64,000 nucleotides of DNA from Bradyrhizobium sp. URHD0069 (GCF_000701345.1 NZ_JNIJ01000024.1:1-64000); one strand, 5' to 3'; counted from the stretch's first letter, positions 1-8,464 are shown. Notes: generated by a model not told the origin, from the letters alone. Program-made: numbers and translations.

Positions 1-1
1 C

Positions 2-340
2 GTCTCGGCGCTGATCAAGCAATCGCAGCGATTGCCCAGCGAGCTTTACCGGTCGCTGACCTGGGACAGAGGCAAAGAGCTTGCCGACCATCAGCGCCTG
101 ACATTGGCCACCGAGGTTGATGTCTATTTTTGTGACCCTCGGTCTCCCTGGCAGCGCGGCTCAAACGAAAACACCAACAGATTGCTGCGCCAGTATCTTC
201 CGCGCGGCACCGATCTGTCCTTGCACAGCCAGGCCAAGCTCAGTGCCATCGCAAGGCAGCTCAATGAAAGGCCGAGAAAGACCTTGCTCTATCAGACGCC
301 GGCTGAGAAGTTCGCAGAATGTGTTGCAGCGATCGGTTGA
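2..340 (+). pseudogene. IS30-family transposase, C-terminal part (cut by window edge)
   Basis: The reading frame is open from base 2, so the gene begins outside the window. The visible residues carry the end of an IS30-type DDE transposase: the block SPWQRGSNENTNRLLRQY contains the catalytic Glu, followed by the LNERPRKTLLYQTPAEKF tail that closes IS30 transposases. No in-frame stop is seen before 340. I cannot tell whether the complete element is intact or a fragment, and I could not identify its right inverted repeat after the stop codon. Confidence 0.8.
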
Positions 341-460
341 ACTCGCCGCCATAAGCGGTCGGTCGGGATCGTCCGTTGGGTAAGATCAAGGCGCATCCAT
401 CGCTATAATACCGTGCTCGCCGTAGAGCGACGCGGCGGGCGGGTTGGCGGAGGATTCGCC

Positions 461-1087
461 ATGCTTGTTCGTCCTGTCGGCCACGACCATCCACGACCTT
501 GGAATAAGGGATTACTCGTCGGGCAGAAAAAGCCCCTCCAACCCAAGAACGTTTGGTCCATTCCCGTTTGGCTAGAAATCGCACGCATGTGGCGCGACCT
601 CGCGCTCTTTAATTTGGCGATCGATAGCAAGCTCCGCGCCTGCGATTTGGTCAAACTTCGCATCGACGAAGTCTGCTCAGATGCAAAGGTCCGGGATCGA
701 GCGGCAGTCGTTCAAAAGAAAACGAGCCGACCGGTGCAATTCGAAATCACGGAGCAGACGAGGACGTCCCTTGAAGTTTGGTTACGAATACTCCGGACGA
801 CTGGCTCTCGATATCTCTTCCCGAGTCGAATTCATGGGCGCCCTCACCTATCCACCCGACAATATGCCAGGCTGGTGCATCGCTGGGTCGAAAGTATTGG
901 TTTGGAATCGGTGTCTTATGGTACGCATTCGATGCGGCGGACAAAGGCCACTCAGGTCTATCGCAAGACTGGCAACCTGCGCGCGGTGCAACTCCTTTTA
1001 GGCCATACGAAGCTGGAGAGCACCGTCCGATATCTTGGGATTGAGGTGGACGATGCTCTTCAAATCGCCGAGCAGATTGAGCTTTAG
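461..1087 (+). CDS. Tyrosine-type site-specific recombinase (short integrase)
   Basis: A 208-residue protein with only the catalytic half of a tyrosine recombinase. The conserved Arg lies in LRACDLVKLR, the HxxR box reads HSMRR, and the last box is LLLGHTKLESTVRYLG with the nucleophilic Tyr. The frame is open further upstream, but ATG 461 is preserved behind a purine-rich GGCGGAGG Shine-Dalgarno and is chosen as start. An N-terminal arm/SAM-like domain is missing or reduced, as in short integrase-like proteins of rhizobial mobile regions. It lies among transposase remnants, so it probably belongs to the mobile element. Confidence 0.75.
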   Translation: MLVRPVGHDHPRPWNKGLLVGQKKPLQPKNVWSIPVWLEIARMWRDLALFNLAIDSKLRACDLVKLRIDEVCSDAKVRDRAAVVQKKTSRPVQFEITEQTRTSLEVWLRILRTTGSRYLFPSRIHGRPHLSTRQYARLVHRWVESIGLESVSYGTHSMRRTKATQVYRKTGNLRAVQLLLGHTKLESTVRYLGIEVDDALQIAEQIEL

Positions 1088-1181
1088 TAAGCGACGCCAG
1101 CATCACCCCCGCGATAGCTTATACGCCAACTGCGGACGTTCCCTCAAAATAGCTTTTGGCTGCTGCCGGCGCAAAGTCGCG

Positions 1182-1410
1182 TCAGATCAAGATGCCGACA
1201 TTCGTATCAAGAAATTGACTCCTTCTGCGCAGCGCCACGAGCAATTTTCGCGCGAGCGCTACGACGGCAGCCTTCTTGAGACGGCCGCGATTGCGCACAG
1301 CTCGTTCTTTAAACCACAGGGCAAGCGCAGATTGCGGTTGATGGCGCAGCCATATCCATGCGAGTTGGATGAGGGTGGTTCGCAATCGTGGATTGCCTGC
1401 TTTAGACACG
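1182..1410 (-). pseudogene. IS110-family transposase remnant (C-terminal end)
   Basis: The minus-strand frame encodes GNPRLRTTLIQLAWIWLRHQ followed by ALARKLLVALRR, the typical end of IS110/IS1111 transposases (Transposase_20 region). The frame stays open up to base 1410, where the inverted repeat of the neighbouring insertion sequence starts, so the N-terminal part was lost when that element inserted or by later deletion. Confidence 0.7.
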
Positions 1411-1426
1411 TGTGTGTACCGAAAAC
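1410..1426. repeat. Left terminal inverted repeat of the insertion sequence
   Basis: GTGTGTGTACCGAAAAC, an exact inverted match to 2487-2503. Confidence 0.85.
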
Positions 1427-1470
1427 CTTATCCGCGTTGATGACGTGATGGAATCACCTAAGCTTGCGGA

Positions 1471-2486
1471 ATGATTGGGCTGTTCTGTTTCGCTCTGGCC
1501 GTCCTGGCCTCGCCATTCAAGTCGAAGTTGCGGCTTGAGGCTGAGAACACGGTGCTTCGACATCAGTTGATTGTTTTGAGGCGTAGGCTGCATGGTCGCG
1601 TCCGGTTCACGAACCATGATCGCTGGTTCCTTATCCAGCTGTATTGCTGGTTTCCATCAATCCTGCAGGTTCTCACAATCATCCGGCCCGAGACGCTTGT
1701 GCGTTGGCACAGGGCCGGCTTTCGCTGCTACTGGCGTTGGAAGTCGCGCCCATTGGGAGGGCGACCGCAAGTCGACGAGGAGCTGCGCGCATTGATCCGG
1801 CGGATCAGCGTCGACATCCGCTTTGGGGCGCCCCGCGCATCCACGGCGAACTGCTCAAGCTCGGGTTTAAGATCGCGCAGTCGAGCGTCGCCAAGTACAT
1901 GGTCAAACGGCGGGGGCCACCCAACCAGGGATGGCGAACCTTCTTGCGCAACCACGCGCCGGACATTGCCGCCATGGACCTGTTCGTTGTTCCAACTATC
2001 GGTTTCGACCTGCTCTATGCCTTCGTCATCGTCCGGCTCGGCCGCAGAGACCTCGTCTGGATCAACGTCACAGCAAACCCGACGGCAGAATGGGTTGCAC
2101 GTCAAATAACGGAGGCATTTCCTTGGGATGAGGCCCCACAACACCTCATCCGCGATCGGGATCGCATTTATGGCACCATCGTCACACGGCGATTGCGCGC
2201 CATGGGCATCCGGGACAAGCCTACCGCGCCAGCTTCGCCTTGGCAGAATGGCTTTGCCGAACGGCTGATCGGATCGATCCGGCGTGAGTGTGTGGACCAC
2301 ATCATTGTCTTGGGCGAGATGCATTTGCGTCGGGTCCTGAAATCCTACGCCGACTATTACAATAGCGTCAGAACGCATCGATCCTTGAACAAGGATGCGC
2401 CGGTTTCTCGCCCGGTTCAGCGAACCGGTGTGATCAGTTCACGCGCCATCCTGGCCGGATTTCATCACCACTACGCCCGTGTTTAA
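1471..2486 (+). pseudogene. rve/IS3-like transposase, frameshifted
   Basis: The N-terminal part reads from ATG 1471 (residues up to RRISVD) and the C-terminal part continues in another frame from about 1816 (HPLWGAPRIHGELLKLGF to the end at 2486). The related copy at 2504-3147 reads SVANPLWGAPRIHGE across the same site, so one base is missing near 1815-1817. The second frame holds the DDE core: MDLFVVPT, IRDRDRIYG and NGFAERLIGSIRRECVDH. The shift could also be a programmed frameshift, but no slippery A-run is present, so I call it broken. Confidence 0.75.
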
Positions 2487-2503
2487 GTTTTCGGTACACA
2501 CAC
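2487..2503. repeat. Right terminal inverted repeat of the insertion sequence
   Basis: Exact reverse complement of 1410-1426. It follows the transposase stop codon at 2486 directly. Confidence 0.85.
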
Positions 2504-3147
2504 CTCGGTGAGCTGGCGCGAAATCCATTCAGCCGTTGGGTGCGCGGTCACTCCCAGCAACAGGATTTGGCGGCGATCGTGATGGAGTATCAGCAACCCG
2601 TAGAGCAGTCGGAATGAGATGGTCGGAACCACGAACAGGTCCATCGACGCGATGCCGTCGGCGTGATTATGAAGAAACGTCTTCCACCCCTGGGACGGCG
2701 GTCGCCTTCCCCTCGCCATATACTTTGCAACGGTGGTTTGTCCGACGTCGATGCCGAGCTTGAGAAGCTCGCCATGGATCCTCGGTGCTCCCCACAACGG
2801 ATTGGCGACGCTCATCTGGCGGATAAGCTGGCGTATTTCTACCGTCACGGCCGGTCGTCCGCAGCGGTGCTTCGATTTCCATCGCCAATACGATCTAAAC
2901 CCCGCACGGTGCCAACCGATTACGGTCTCGGGTCGGACGATTGCAAGTGCGCCATACATCTTGGGAAACAGTCGGCAGACGCCTCCCAATATCAACCTGT
3001 CAATCGAAACAAATCGAAGTCCTTAGAATTGGCGCGTCGCAGCACATTGATTTGCTGCCTTAGCACCAGAATCTCTGCCTCAAGCGCAACTTGCGACCGC
3101 AACAGGTCGCTGGCAATCCCAAAGATCAATCGACACAAATCTAGCAT
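2504..3147 (-). pseudogene. Second rve-type transposase, truncated and frameshifted
   Basis: A diverged relative of the 1410-2503 transposase on the opposite strand. The N-terminal piece starts at 3147 (MLDLCRLIFGIASDLL) and shifts frame around 3005-3025 into ILGGVCRLFPKMYGALAIVR. It then keeps PLWGAPRIHGELLKLGID and the first catalytic Asp in MDLFVVPTISF. The frame is cut at 2503 by the neighbouring inverted repeat, so the second Asp and the Glu are missing. The missing end is not present on the other side of the intact-ended element. Confidence 0.7.
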
Positions 3148-3196
3148 CGGATACCAGCATCGCGCGATTCTCAGTCAACCGCCAGCACGATTGAAT

Positions 3197-3331
3197 TTAC
3201 GACAGGGACACGTGGCCCAGGGCTTGCCTGGACAATACCGTTTCGCTGTCATCGAGACGATCCTGCGTCTGGGTGTAGCCAACGGTCATGCGCCGAATTG
3301 ACTCGGCTAGCTGTTCGTCGGCGGTGCTCAT
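3197..3331 (-). CDS. Small hypothetical protein, probably truncated
   Basis: A 44-residue frame starting MSTADEQLAESIRRMTVGYT. Its ATG overlaps the stop of the upstream gene as ATGA (3331-3328), a layout typical of translationally coupled genes. It runs into the end region of the second transposase remnant, so its C-terminus may be replaced by insertion-sequence DNA. No family recognised. Confidence 0.4.
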   Translation of the reverse strand: MSTADEQLAESIRRMTVGYTQTQDRLDDSETVLSRQALGHVSLS

Positions 3332-3537
3332 GGTTTCTCTTTCGATACGGCCGCAAGCATCTCGGCGATTGCCGCGCTCGCTGCAGGTCCGTCAAAGGGG
3401 TTAAGCTCTTCAGGCGCTTCCGAATTCGGTCGCACGAAGTTGGCGGTCATGGCCTTGGCCATGTGACGCGATGCGCCGTGAGCGCGACAAAACGCTTCGA
3501 ATTCGCGAGGGGTCATGTGTTCGATGGATTTTGTCAC
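3328..3537 (-). CDS. Hypothetical small protein
   Basis: A 69-residue soluble protein (MTKSIEHMTPREFEAFCRAH...), not recognised. It contains a short helical stretch and no membrane segment. It is followed by a second small gene through an ATGA overlap, and other gene pairs on this strand (3855-4348) share the same coupling style. That suggests a compact phage- or island-type operon. Function unknown. Confidence 0.45.
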   Translation of the reverse strand: MTKSIEHMTPREFEAFCRAHGASRHMAKAMTANFVRPNSEAPEELNPFDGPAASAAIAEMLAAVSKEKP

Positions 3538-3854
3538 GACAGCTTCGCGGTGGCGCCAATTGGCAGCTGGTGATCACGAAGTCTGCGACCAATCCCGCGT
3601 CCCGCGGCTGAAGTCATGGAGCTTGTCAGGTTGGGCGTTCGCGTCCCGCGTCGGGCCAAGCTGATTTGCTGCAAACGAATCCATGTGATTTGGAATCATA
3701 CTGTCAACTCATTTTGATTTATCAGGTTGCGTTTCGATGCGTGCGAGCCGTCGCCACCGTCTCAGGAAGCCTGCCGCGGCAACGCGTGCGAGCGGTTCGA
3801 GCCCTCTACTCCCGACGCCCAAGTCGCCGGCAACAGGCCCCATCGCTTCGCGCA
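3538..3854. other. No supported gene
   Basis: Several overlapping open frames exist on both strands but none has a convincing start or recognisable family. On the minus strand a continuation of the 3855-3971 gene in another frame (VMREAMGPVAGDLG...) is plausible, which would make that gene frameshifted rather than short. Confidence 0.4.
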
Positions 3855-3971
3855 TCACGGTGAGCAAACCGTCAGTCCTGAACCGGGCTTTCGGAATTTC
3901 CGGAAATGATCGGCCGCGATCTCGGCGCCGAAGGCGCGGTGCCGGGCGATCGCTGTGGAATCCGGTGTCAT
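3855..3971 (-). CDS. Small hypothetical protein, coupled to the P27-like gene and possibly frameshifted
   Basis: A 38-residue frame whose ATG overlaps the stop of the upstream gene (ATGA at 3971-3968). It encodes MTPDSTAIARHRAFGAEIAA and so on. A one-base shift near its end would extend it by about 50 residues through MREAMGPVAGDL. The short version may therefore be the front of a decayed gene. No function recognised. Confidence 0.35.
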   Translation of the reverse strand: MTPDSTAIARHRAFGAEIAADHFRKFRKPGSGLTVCSP

Positions 3972-4348
3972 TGGTGCTCCCCCTGGTCGGCTGTCATAGA
4001 AAGACCGAGCTCTCGCCCGAGCCGGCGGCTCAGCGCGGTTGTCGCGTCGAGTTGGCGGATCATCATCGCGGCATGGCGCTGATCCGGCGGGTAGCCGTTG
4101 GTTCTTCCGCCGGCAAATTTGTCCCGGCATTCTGCGATCGCGCCCTTCACAAGCCCGCGGAGCGACGCGACGCGACTGCGGCAGGACACGTAGTCGCAAA
4201 CAGCGTCGTATTCTGTCGCCAAAACTGGATTATCGACGCTATTTCTTGCTTCGATGACGCGAGCAAATTCGCGTTTTTCCACCCTCGTCATCCACCGCGG
4301 CGGCGGAATTGCTGGGGTTTTTCGGTCGATCCCGTCTCGGATTGTCAT
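3968..4348 (-). CDS. Hypothetical protein, resembles P27-family phage terminase small subunit
   Basis: A 126-residue protein. The pattern PPRWMTRVEKREFARVI, then a central helical region (LATEYDAVCDYVSCRSRVAS), then ALSRRLGRELGLS near the end follows the layout of P27-type small terminases, which bind phage DNA for packaging. The match is by pattern only, and no large terminase gene follows, so function is inference. It lies downstream of a helicase, excisionase and integrase on the same strand and is coupled to a small gene. Confidence 0.4.
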   Translation of the reverse strand: MTIRDGIDRKTPAIPPPRWMTRVEKREFARVIEARNSVDNPVLATEYDAVCDYVSCRSRVASLRGLVKGAIAECRDKFAGGRTNGYPPDQRHAAMMIRQLDATTALSRRLGRELGLSMTADQGEHQ

Positions 4349-4538
4349 GGGTAAATCTCGAAATGATGCGAATTTCGTTCACTTATTCGCGCGGCGGGGT
4401 TTTTCGGTCGTCTTGCGATTTCCGGCGAAAATTTCCGGCCGAAAAAAAATTGCGTGAATGCGGATCGGTAAGCGCCTTTTTCATCGGTTTGGGATGGAGG
4501 CCCCCTACCCCTCCGTTGGCTGGAGCCCGGCTTAACCC

Positions 4539-4637
4539 GTCACACGTCACACCCTTTAAGGGGGTGTGACTGTGACGTGACGCTATGCCCGGCGCGTCAC
4601 AACCGGGGATGTGACGGGAGGGTGACGCTATGTGACG
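4539..4637. repeat. Cluster of TGTGAC/GTCACA motifs beside the RepA-like helicase gene
   Basis: About nine GTGAC or GTCAC pentamers occur in 100 bp (for example at 4539, 4546, 4566, 4572, 4577, 4594, 4611, 4622 and 4632). They include an imperfect inverted repeat centred on CCCTTTAAGGGGG at 4546-4570. The array reaches into the last codons of the helicase gene. Such dense short iterons beside a replication gene would fit an origin of an integrative or plasmid-like element. A regulatory role is also possible. Confidence 0.5.
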
Positions 4638-6043
4638 CGCCATACAAAATCCTCGTAGATGCCTATGATTGCAGCGTTCTGGAGCGTCACACGTATTCGC
4701 TTGAACTCTTCGCGATGGCTGCCCTTCCGATTGATGAGCGCGGCCTTGAGCAGTTCGTCGCGCCACTGGTCGAGTGTGACGCCTCTTGACGCTTGCGGGG
4801 CTCGACTTCCGGCGGGCGGCTGGCTCCCTATTTCGGCTATGCAGTTGTGCAGCGCGCGAAGAGCCGCCACGGTCTTCGGCGAGAGCCTTGGGCGATCTTT
4901 CGAATTGTCAGCGTCGTCGTCCTGGTCGGCAGCAACCACGACTCCGGAGGTGATGGCGTCGCCGTCCTCGTCCGTGCCAACCTTGATGAAGTGTAGCTTG
5001 CTCGTCAGCGTCGTGCCGGCCGCACTGTCCTTGGCGGCTTCTACTTTCACAACGATATTGTCGTTGCTGTCGAGCCGGACCGCGAGTTGTGCGTCGGCGG
5101 CACCGGTGAGCGACGTGTGTCCTCTCGGTCTTGTGCCATCGATACCGCAGTGATGGACGATCGGGACGGCGCATTTAAAAGCATCGCGGACCGCGTCGGC
5201 CGCGCCGACATACGCGCTCATGTCTTCGTCGCTGGACTCCGATCCACGCAGGGACCGGTTGAGCGTGTCCAAGGCGACGGCCACGGGGGCGGTCTTGCCG
5301 AGGGTCTCCCGGATAACCTTGATCAGCGCGGCATGGTCGCGCACGAGATCGATTGTGACCGGCTGCAGGTAGAATGGGACAGGTTTTAACGGGGTTTCTT
5401 TGAAGTGATGCAGCCGGAAAGCTTCTACACGCGCCTCAAAGCCGGATTGTCCTTCAAAGGCGCAATACACCACGGGGCCTTGATGAACTCTGCGGTCGCG
5501 ATAAGGCCAACCCATCGAGACGTGCATCATGCAATCAAAGAGCCAGAACGACTTGCCGCATTTCGGCGGCCCCCAGATTATCGACAATCCCTCCCGCGGG
5601 AAAATTCCCTTGACGAGATCGCGCCGGCGACGGCCCAGTTTGATCTTGTCGAACGGCACTAGGCGGATACGGCTGTTTCTTGCGGGCTGTCCGACCGCCT
5701 GCCTCTGATCCCATGCCGATACGATTTCATCGATAAAATCTGTTGGACTGCTGACGTCCCCCGCCTTTTCGATGAGGATCTGAAGCACCGCCTCAACCGA
5801 ACCAACGCCCTCCCACTCTTCGGGGAGTCGGGATTCCAGAAGCGAGATACTGGGCCCGGCACCCGCCTCGCAGGCGCGCGCAACGGCCGAGAAAATGTCG
5901 CGGTGATGCGGCCGCGTGAAATGATCCGCCGTAATCTGGCCAGCTATCGACCAATACGCGCCAGCGTCACCGATGATCTTCCCGATGATCGCCTCTTCAG
6001 CGCGGACGTTGGTCAGAGCGCGCGGCGGTGCATGCTCGTTCAC
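4628..6043 (-). CDS. DnaB-N / RepA-like AAA replicative helicase of the integrated element
   Basis: A 471-residue protein. Residues about 10-115 resemble the N-terminal domain of DnaB (EEAIIGKIIGDAGAYW...HRDIFSAV). Residues about 140-370 form a RepA-like (AAA_25) ATPase with Walker A GPPKCGKS at 158-165 and a Walker B region VAVALDTLNRSLRGSE. The tail (about 420-471) looks like a small winged-helix (WRDELLKAALI). Such proteins act as hexameric helicases for plasmids, phages and integrative elements. Two small genes and an excisionase-like gene lie just upstream on the same strand. Confidence 0.75.
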   Translation of the reverse strand: MNEHAPPRALTNVRAEEAIIGKIIGDAGAYWSIAGQITADHFTRPHHRDIFSAVARACEAGAGPSISLLESRLPEEWEGVGSVEAVLQILIEKAGDVSSPTDFIDEIVSAWDQRQAVGQPARNSRIRLVPFDKIKLGRRRRDLVKGIFPREGLSIIWGPPKCGKSFWLFDCMMHVSMGWPYRDRRVHQGPVVYCAFEGQSGFEARVEAFRLHHFKETPLKPVPFYLQPVTIDLVRDHAALIKVIRETLGKTAPVAVALDTLNRSLRGSESSDEDMSAYVGAADAVRDAFKCAVPIVHHCGIDGTRPRGHTSLTGAADAQLAVRLDSNDNIVVKVEAAKDSAAGTTLTSKLHFIKVGTDEDGDAITSGVVVAADQDDDADNSKDRPRLSPKTVAALRALHNCIAEIGSQPPAGSRAPQASRGVTLDQWRDELLKAALINRKGSHREEFKRIRVTLQNAAIIGIYEDFVWRVT

Positions 6044-6046
6044 CGA

Positions 6047-6313
6047 TCACCTTCCGTAGTCGATCAGTCCGCGTGCTAATGCTTCTCTGCGGGCAGCATT
6101 GATACCGTCGCAAAGGGCTCGGAGGTGCTGAAGCAACAAGGTGATCCCGACCCGCCCAGGTCGGAGCGGTTCCTCCTCATCGCCCGCGAAGAAACACCTG
6201 GCGTCGATGCAATCGTGGTCGAGCGTGACGCGGATGGTTTCCAGTTCGCTCCGCCGCCACTGCGCAGCGACGATAGGAAGATTTGCCGCCGCAACCTTGA
6301 GCGCCGCGGTCAT
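6047..6313 (-). CDS. Hypothetical small protein of the element
   Basis: An 88-residue protein between the excisionase-like gene (1 nt gap) and the helicase gene (3 nt gap) on the same strand, so very likely one transcript. The sequence (MTAALKVAAANLPIVAAQWR...) is helical and soluble with no recognised domain. It may be an accessory replication or regulatory factor, but only the gene order suggests that. Confidence 0.5.
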   Translation of the reverse strand: MTAALKVAAANLPIVAAQWRRSELETIRVTLDHDCIDARCFFAGDEEEPLRPGRVGITLLLQHLRALCDGINAARREALARGLIDYGR

Positions 6314-6314
6314 T

Positions 6315-6569
6315 TCAGGCGACCTCGGTTTGCGCGCGACCGATGGTCGGCATCGATTGCACCCATCGCCGCAGCTCGTCTGCTTCGATGAGGGTCGCCC
6401 GACCGTCCTTCCGTGCCGTGAGTTCCTTGTCCTTAATGGCCTTGAATATCCGGCTCCGGCTACGGCCCGTCACAACGGCGGCTTGGACGGGGTCATAGGA
6501 GATATTTGCGCCCAGCCCGGCCGGCCCGGTTTGCTGTGGATACTTGTCCAGTTTGCTCACGATGATCAT
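6315..6569 (-). CDS. Excisionase-like helix-turn-helix DNA-binding protein
   Basis: An 84-residue protein whose C-terminal half has the MerR-type fold signature of excisionase-like HTH_17 proteins: a helix-turn-helix AAVVTGRSRSRIFKAIKDKE, a wing TARKDGRATLIEADEL and the closing RRWVQSMP. Such proteins direct excision by the partner integrase or regulate the element. It lies between the integrase (upstream, same strand) and the replication genes, the expected position. Confidence 0.7.
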   Translation of the reverse strand: MIIVSKLDKYPQQTGPAGLGANISYDPVQAAVVTGRSRSRIFKAIKDKELTARKDGRATLIEADELRRWVQSMPTIGRAQTEVA

Positions 6570-6694
6570 CCCATTGTGTCCTGCTCTGTTGCAGGGGATG
6601 ATTCGCTTATCAGTTCGGTTTCCTGATTTGCCTAGGTGGTCAACCCACCAAAAAAGACGCTATCAACGGTCGGTGTTGCGAACGCATTTCGCAA

Positions 6695-7960
6695 CTAGCT
6701 CGAAGGGCGGCCTAGAATTCGGTTTAGTTCTGCTGCCCAAAGCTCTACGGTTGCACGCTTTTCCTTCGCACGCTCATAGAGATCGTAGTGCTTCGAGCCG
6801 ACGTCAGTCGGGATATGGTTCATACAGGCATCCCGGTCTTCCTTGGGGACTCCGAGGGAGGACAACCGCGTCGAGAACGTCCGCCGGAGGTCGTGCGGCG
6901 TCGGCGGCTCTGCTTTCCAAGTATTGCTCCCCGCCCCTGTCAGCTTGTCGCTTTCCGCGACGCGTCGCATGGCCACGGCGAGCGCGTGGCCATCGATCGC
7001 TGAGTCCTTGTTCACGGGCGACGGAAAGAGAAACTTGGCGTCCTCGTCGACCATTTCTAAACCTGATTGAACGGTCTGCAGCGCCAAGCCAGATAACGGA
7101 ATTAGATGGTCGAGCTTGTTCTTCGTCCGGGCACCCGGGATTAACCAGGCCGCCTTTTCCGGATCTTCAAGGCTGCTAAATTCAGCGAGGGCCGGCTCGG
7201 CCGCTTCGCTGGGTCTTGCGCCGGTTACCAACTGCAGCCGGAGCGCCAATCCGGTACCGCGGCTGACAGGTGACAGGACTGATCGCTTCCAAAACAGCCT
7301 GATCTCCTGGTCGGTCAGAACTCTGGTTCCGACTCCCTCCTCGCCCCGTTTCTTTAGCCGGGCGCACGGGTTGGCAGCGACGATTTCGTTGTCCAGGGCG
7401 AAGCTAAATATGGACGAGATTAGCGCCTGCACCCGGTTGGCCAGGACCGGCTTACCCTCCCGAATAAGCTCCTCGGCCAATGCAATGACGTCGGCGCGCC
7501 GGATGTCCTCGATCTGCCTGGATCTCCAACGCGGCAGGATGTGGAGATTTAGATTGCGGTCGTCACCGTCTGATGACCGTTTGTGCCGCCGGCTGTGCTC
7601 CGCCATGAAGCGCTCGGCGACAGCGGCAAAGGACCGCTCCGTAGCGCTTGCGCGTTTGACCCGTTTGCGCTCGATGGGATTGGTACCTTCAGCGACCTCG
7701 GCCCGCAGCCGATCGGCTGCGGCACGAGCGGCGCTGAGGCCGATGTCCGGAAACGCCCCGATGGTTGCTCGGAGCGCTGCGCCGGTCGCGGGGGACTTGA
7801 ATCTAAATGCCCAGGACCGCGCGCCGTTGGCGGTGATGCGATAGGTGAGACCGGCGCACCGCAGATCGGTGAATTCCAATCGCCCTTCAGCGGGTGGTTT
7901 CTGTGCCTTACAGAAGCTATCCGTCAGGAGCTTGCGCATCTTCTGGGGACCCCGAACCAC
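6695..7960 (-). CDS. P4-type tyrosine integrase
   Basis: A 421-residue integrase. The N-terminal DUF4102-like arm-binding domain (SFCKAQKPPAEGRLEFTD) is followed by a core-binding domain and the catalytic domain. Catalytic residues visible are Arg in GARPSEA, HDLRRT, the His in CMNHIPTD, and Tyr in KHYDLYER. A start at ATG 7939 (MRKLLTDSF) is also possible. Its 5' end lies about 150 bp from a 48-bp tRNA-Lys 3' sequence, the expected target of such integrases. It probably catalysed integration of the element to its left. Confidence 0.9.
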   Translation of the reverse strand: MVRGPQKMRKLLTDSFCKAQKPPAEGRLEFTDLRCAGLTYRITANGARSWAFRFKSPATGAALRATIGAFPDIGLSAARAAADRLRAEVAEGTNPIERKRVKRASATERSFAAVAERFMAEHSRRHKRSSDGDDRNLNLHILPRWRSRQIEDIRRADVIALAEELIREGKPVLANRVQALISSIFSFALDNEIVAANPCARLKKRGEEGVGTRVLTDQEIRLFWKRSVLSPVSRGTGLALRLQLVTGARPSEAAEPALAEFSSLEDPEKAAWLIPGARTKNKLDHLIPLSGLALQTVQSGLEMVDEDAKFLFPSPVNKDSAIDGHALAVAMRRVAESDKLTGAGSNTWKAEPPTPHDLRRTFSTRLSSLGVPKEDRDACMNHIPTDVGSKHYDLYERAKEKRATVELWAAELNRILGRPSS

Positions 7961-8110
7961 GGCGCCGCCAGCGTTGGGGACCCTTGAGGGACCCGAATTT
8001 GCTAGACGCCTCGGGACGCACTAGAACACGGAGGGATTGATTTGCCAAGTAACATAGGCATTTCATGCGGGACATGGTGTCCCAGAAAGTCCCAGATCGT
8101 ATCGAAAAGG

Positions 8111-8158
8111 TGACTTTTAATCATGGGGTCGAGGGTTCGAGTCCCTCCGCGCTCACCA
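8111..8158 (+). other. Attachment site: 3' part of tRNA-Lys(TTT), island boundary
   Basis: The stretch begins inside the anticodon arm (TGACTTTTAATCA, loop CTTTTAA), continues through the T-arm GGGTTCGAGTCCC and ends with acceptor CGCGCTC plus ACCA. The 5' half of a tRNA is absent: bases before 8111 do not pair with the acceptor or D-arm. Integrases of the P4 type use such 3' tRNA sequences. The intact tRNA-Lys should lie to the left, outside the window, if the island spans 1-8111. Confidence 0.8.
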
Positions 8159-8174
8159 TGAATCCCCGTCCGGC

Positions 8175-8238
8175 CCGGAGACATAGGTAACAGGTCGTAC
8201 CTAAGACATGGGTGACGACCTGTTACCTATGTCTCCGG
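8175..8238. repeat. Perfect 24-bp inverted repeat with 16-nt loop
   Basis: Arms at 8175-8198 and 8215-8238 are exact complements. Each contains GACATAGGTAACAGGTCGT or its complement, and the loop holds a third, degenerate GACATGGGTGAC. The repeated GACAT-GGT-AC units resemble terminal sequences of insertion sequences or a small palindromic element. It starts 17 bp beyond the attachment site and no T-run follows, so a simple terminator is less likely. Confidence 0.7.
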
Positions 8239-8464
8239 TTCGCTCACTCTCTCCTGCAATTGCTTCTTGGATAACGGGAAGTGCTGATGCCGGAGAGCAG
8301 CGCTAGAAATAGGAACTAGATTGCAATTAGATCGCACCGGGAGTTCCGGGCCGTGTCGCGACTTCGCGAAACGTGACGGAGGGGCAACCGCCGCCCCTTC
8401 CCACCATCTCGGGCGAGCGCCTCGGCGCTGGCGCTTCGGCGTAGCGGCGAGCCCGCCCGATGTC

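Larger units (their letters stand above)
1410..2503 (+). mobile_element. Insertion sequence with rve-type (IS3-like) transposase and 17-bp terminal inverted repeats
   Basis: The ends are perfect inverted repeats: GTGTGTGTACCGAAAAC at 1410-1426 and its complement at 2487-2503. The single gene between them is a frameshifted rve transposase. The bases flanking the two ends (ACAC on the left, CTCG on the right) do not form a target duplication, and the two sides carry different broken transposases. The copy therefore sits at a rearranged junction. Length about 1.09 kb. Confidence 0.8.

Noticed and set aside
8040..8158. Possible complete tRNA-Lys gene
   Set aside because: Only the anticodon-to-CCA half matches. 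Bases before 8111 give no D-arm and no partner for the CGCGCTC acceptor strand.
8002..8184. 60-residue minus-strand ORF containing GERGGTRTLDPMIKS
   Set aside because: This peptide is the antisense translation of a tRNA 3' end (here the tRNA-Lys fragment), a well-known false gene.
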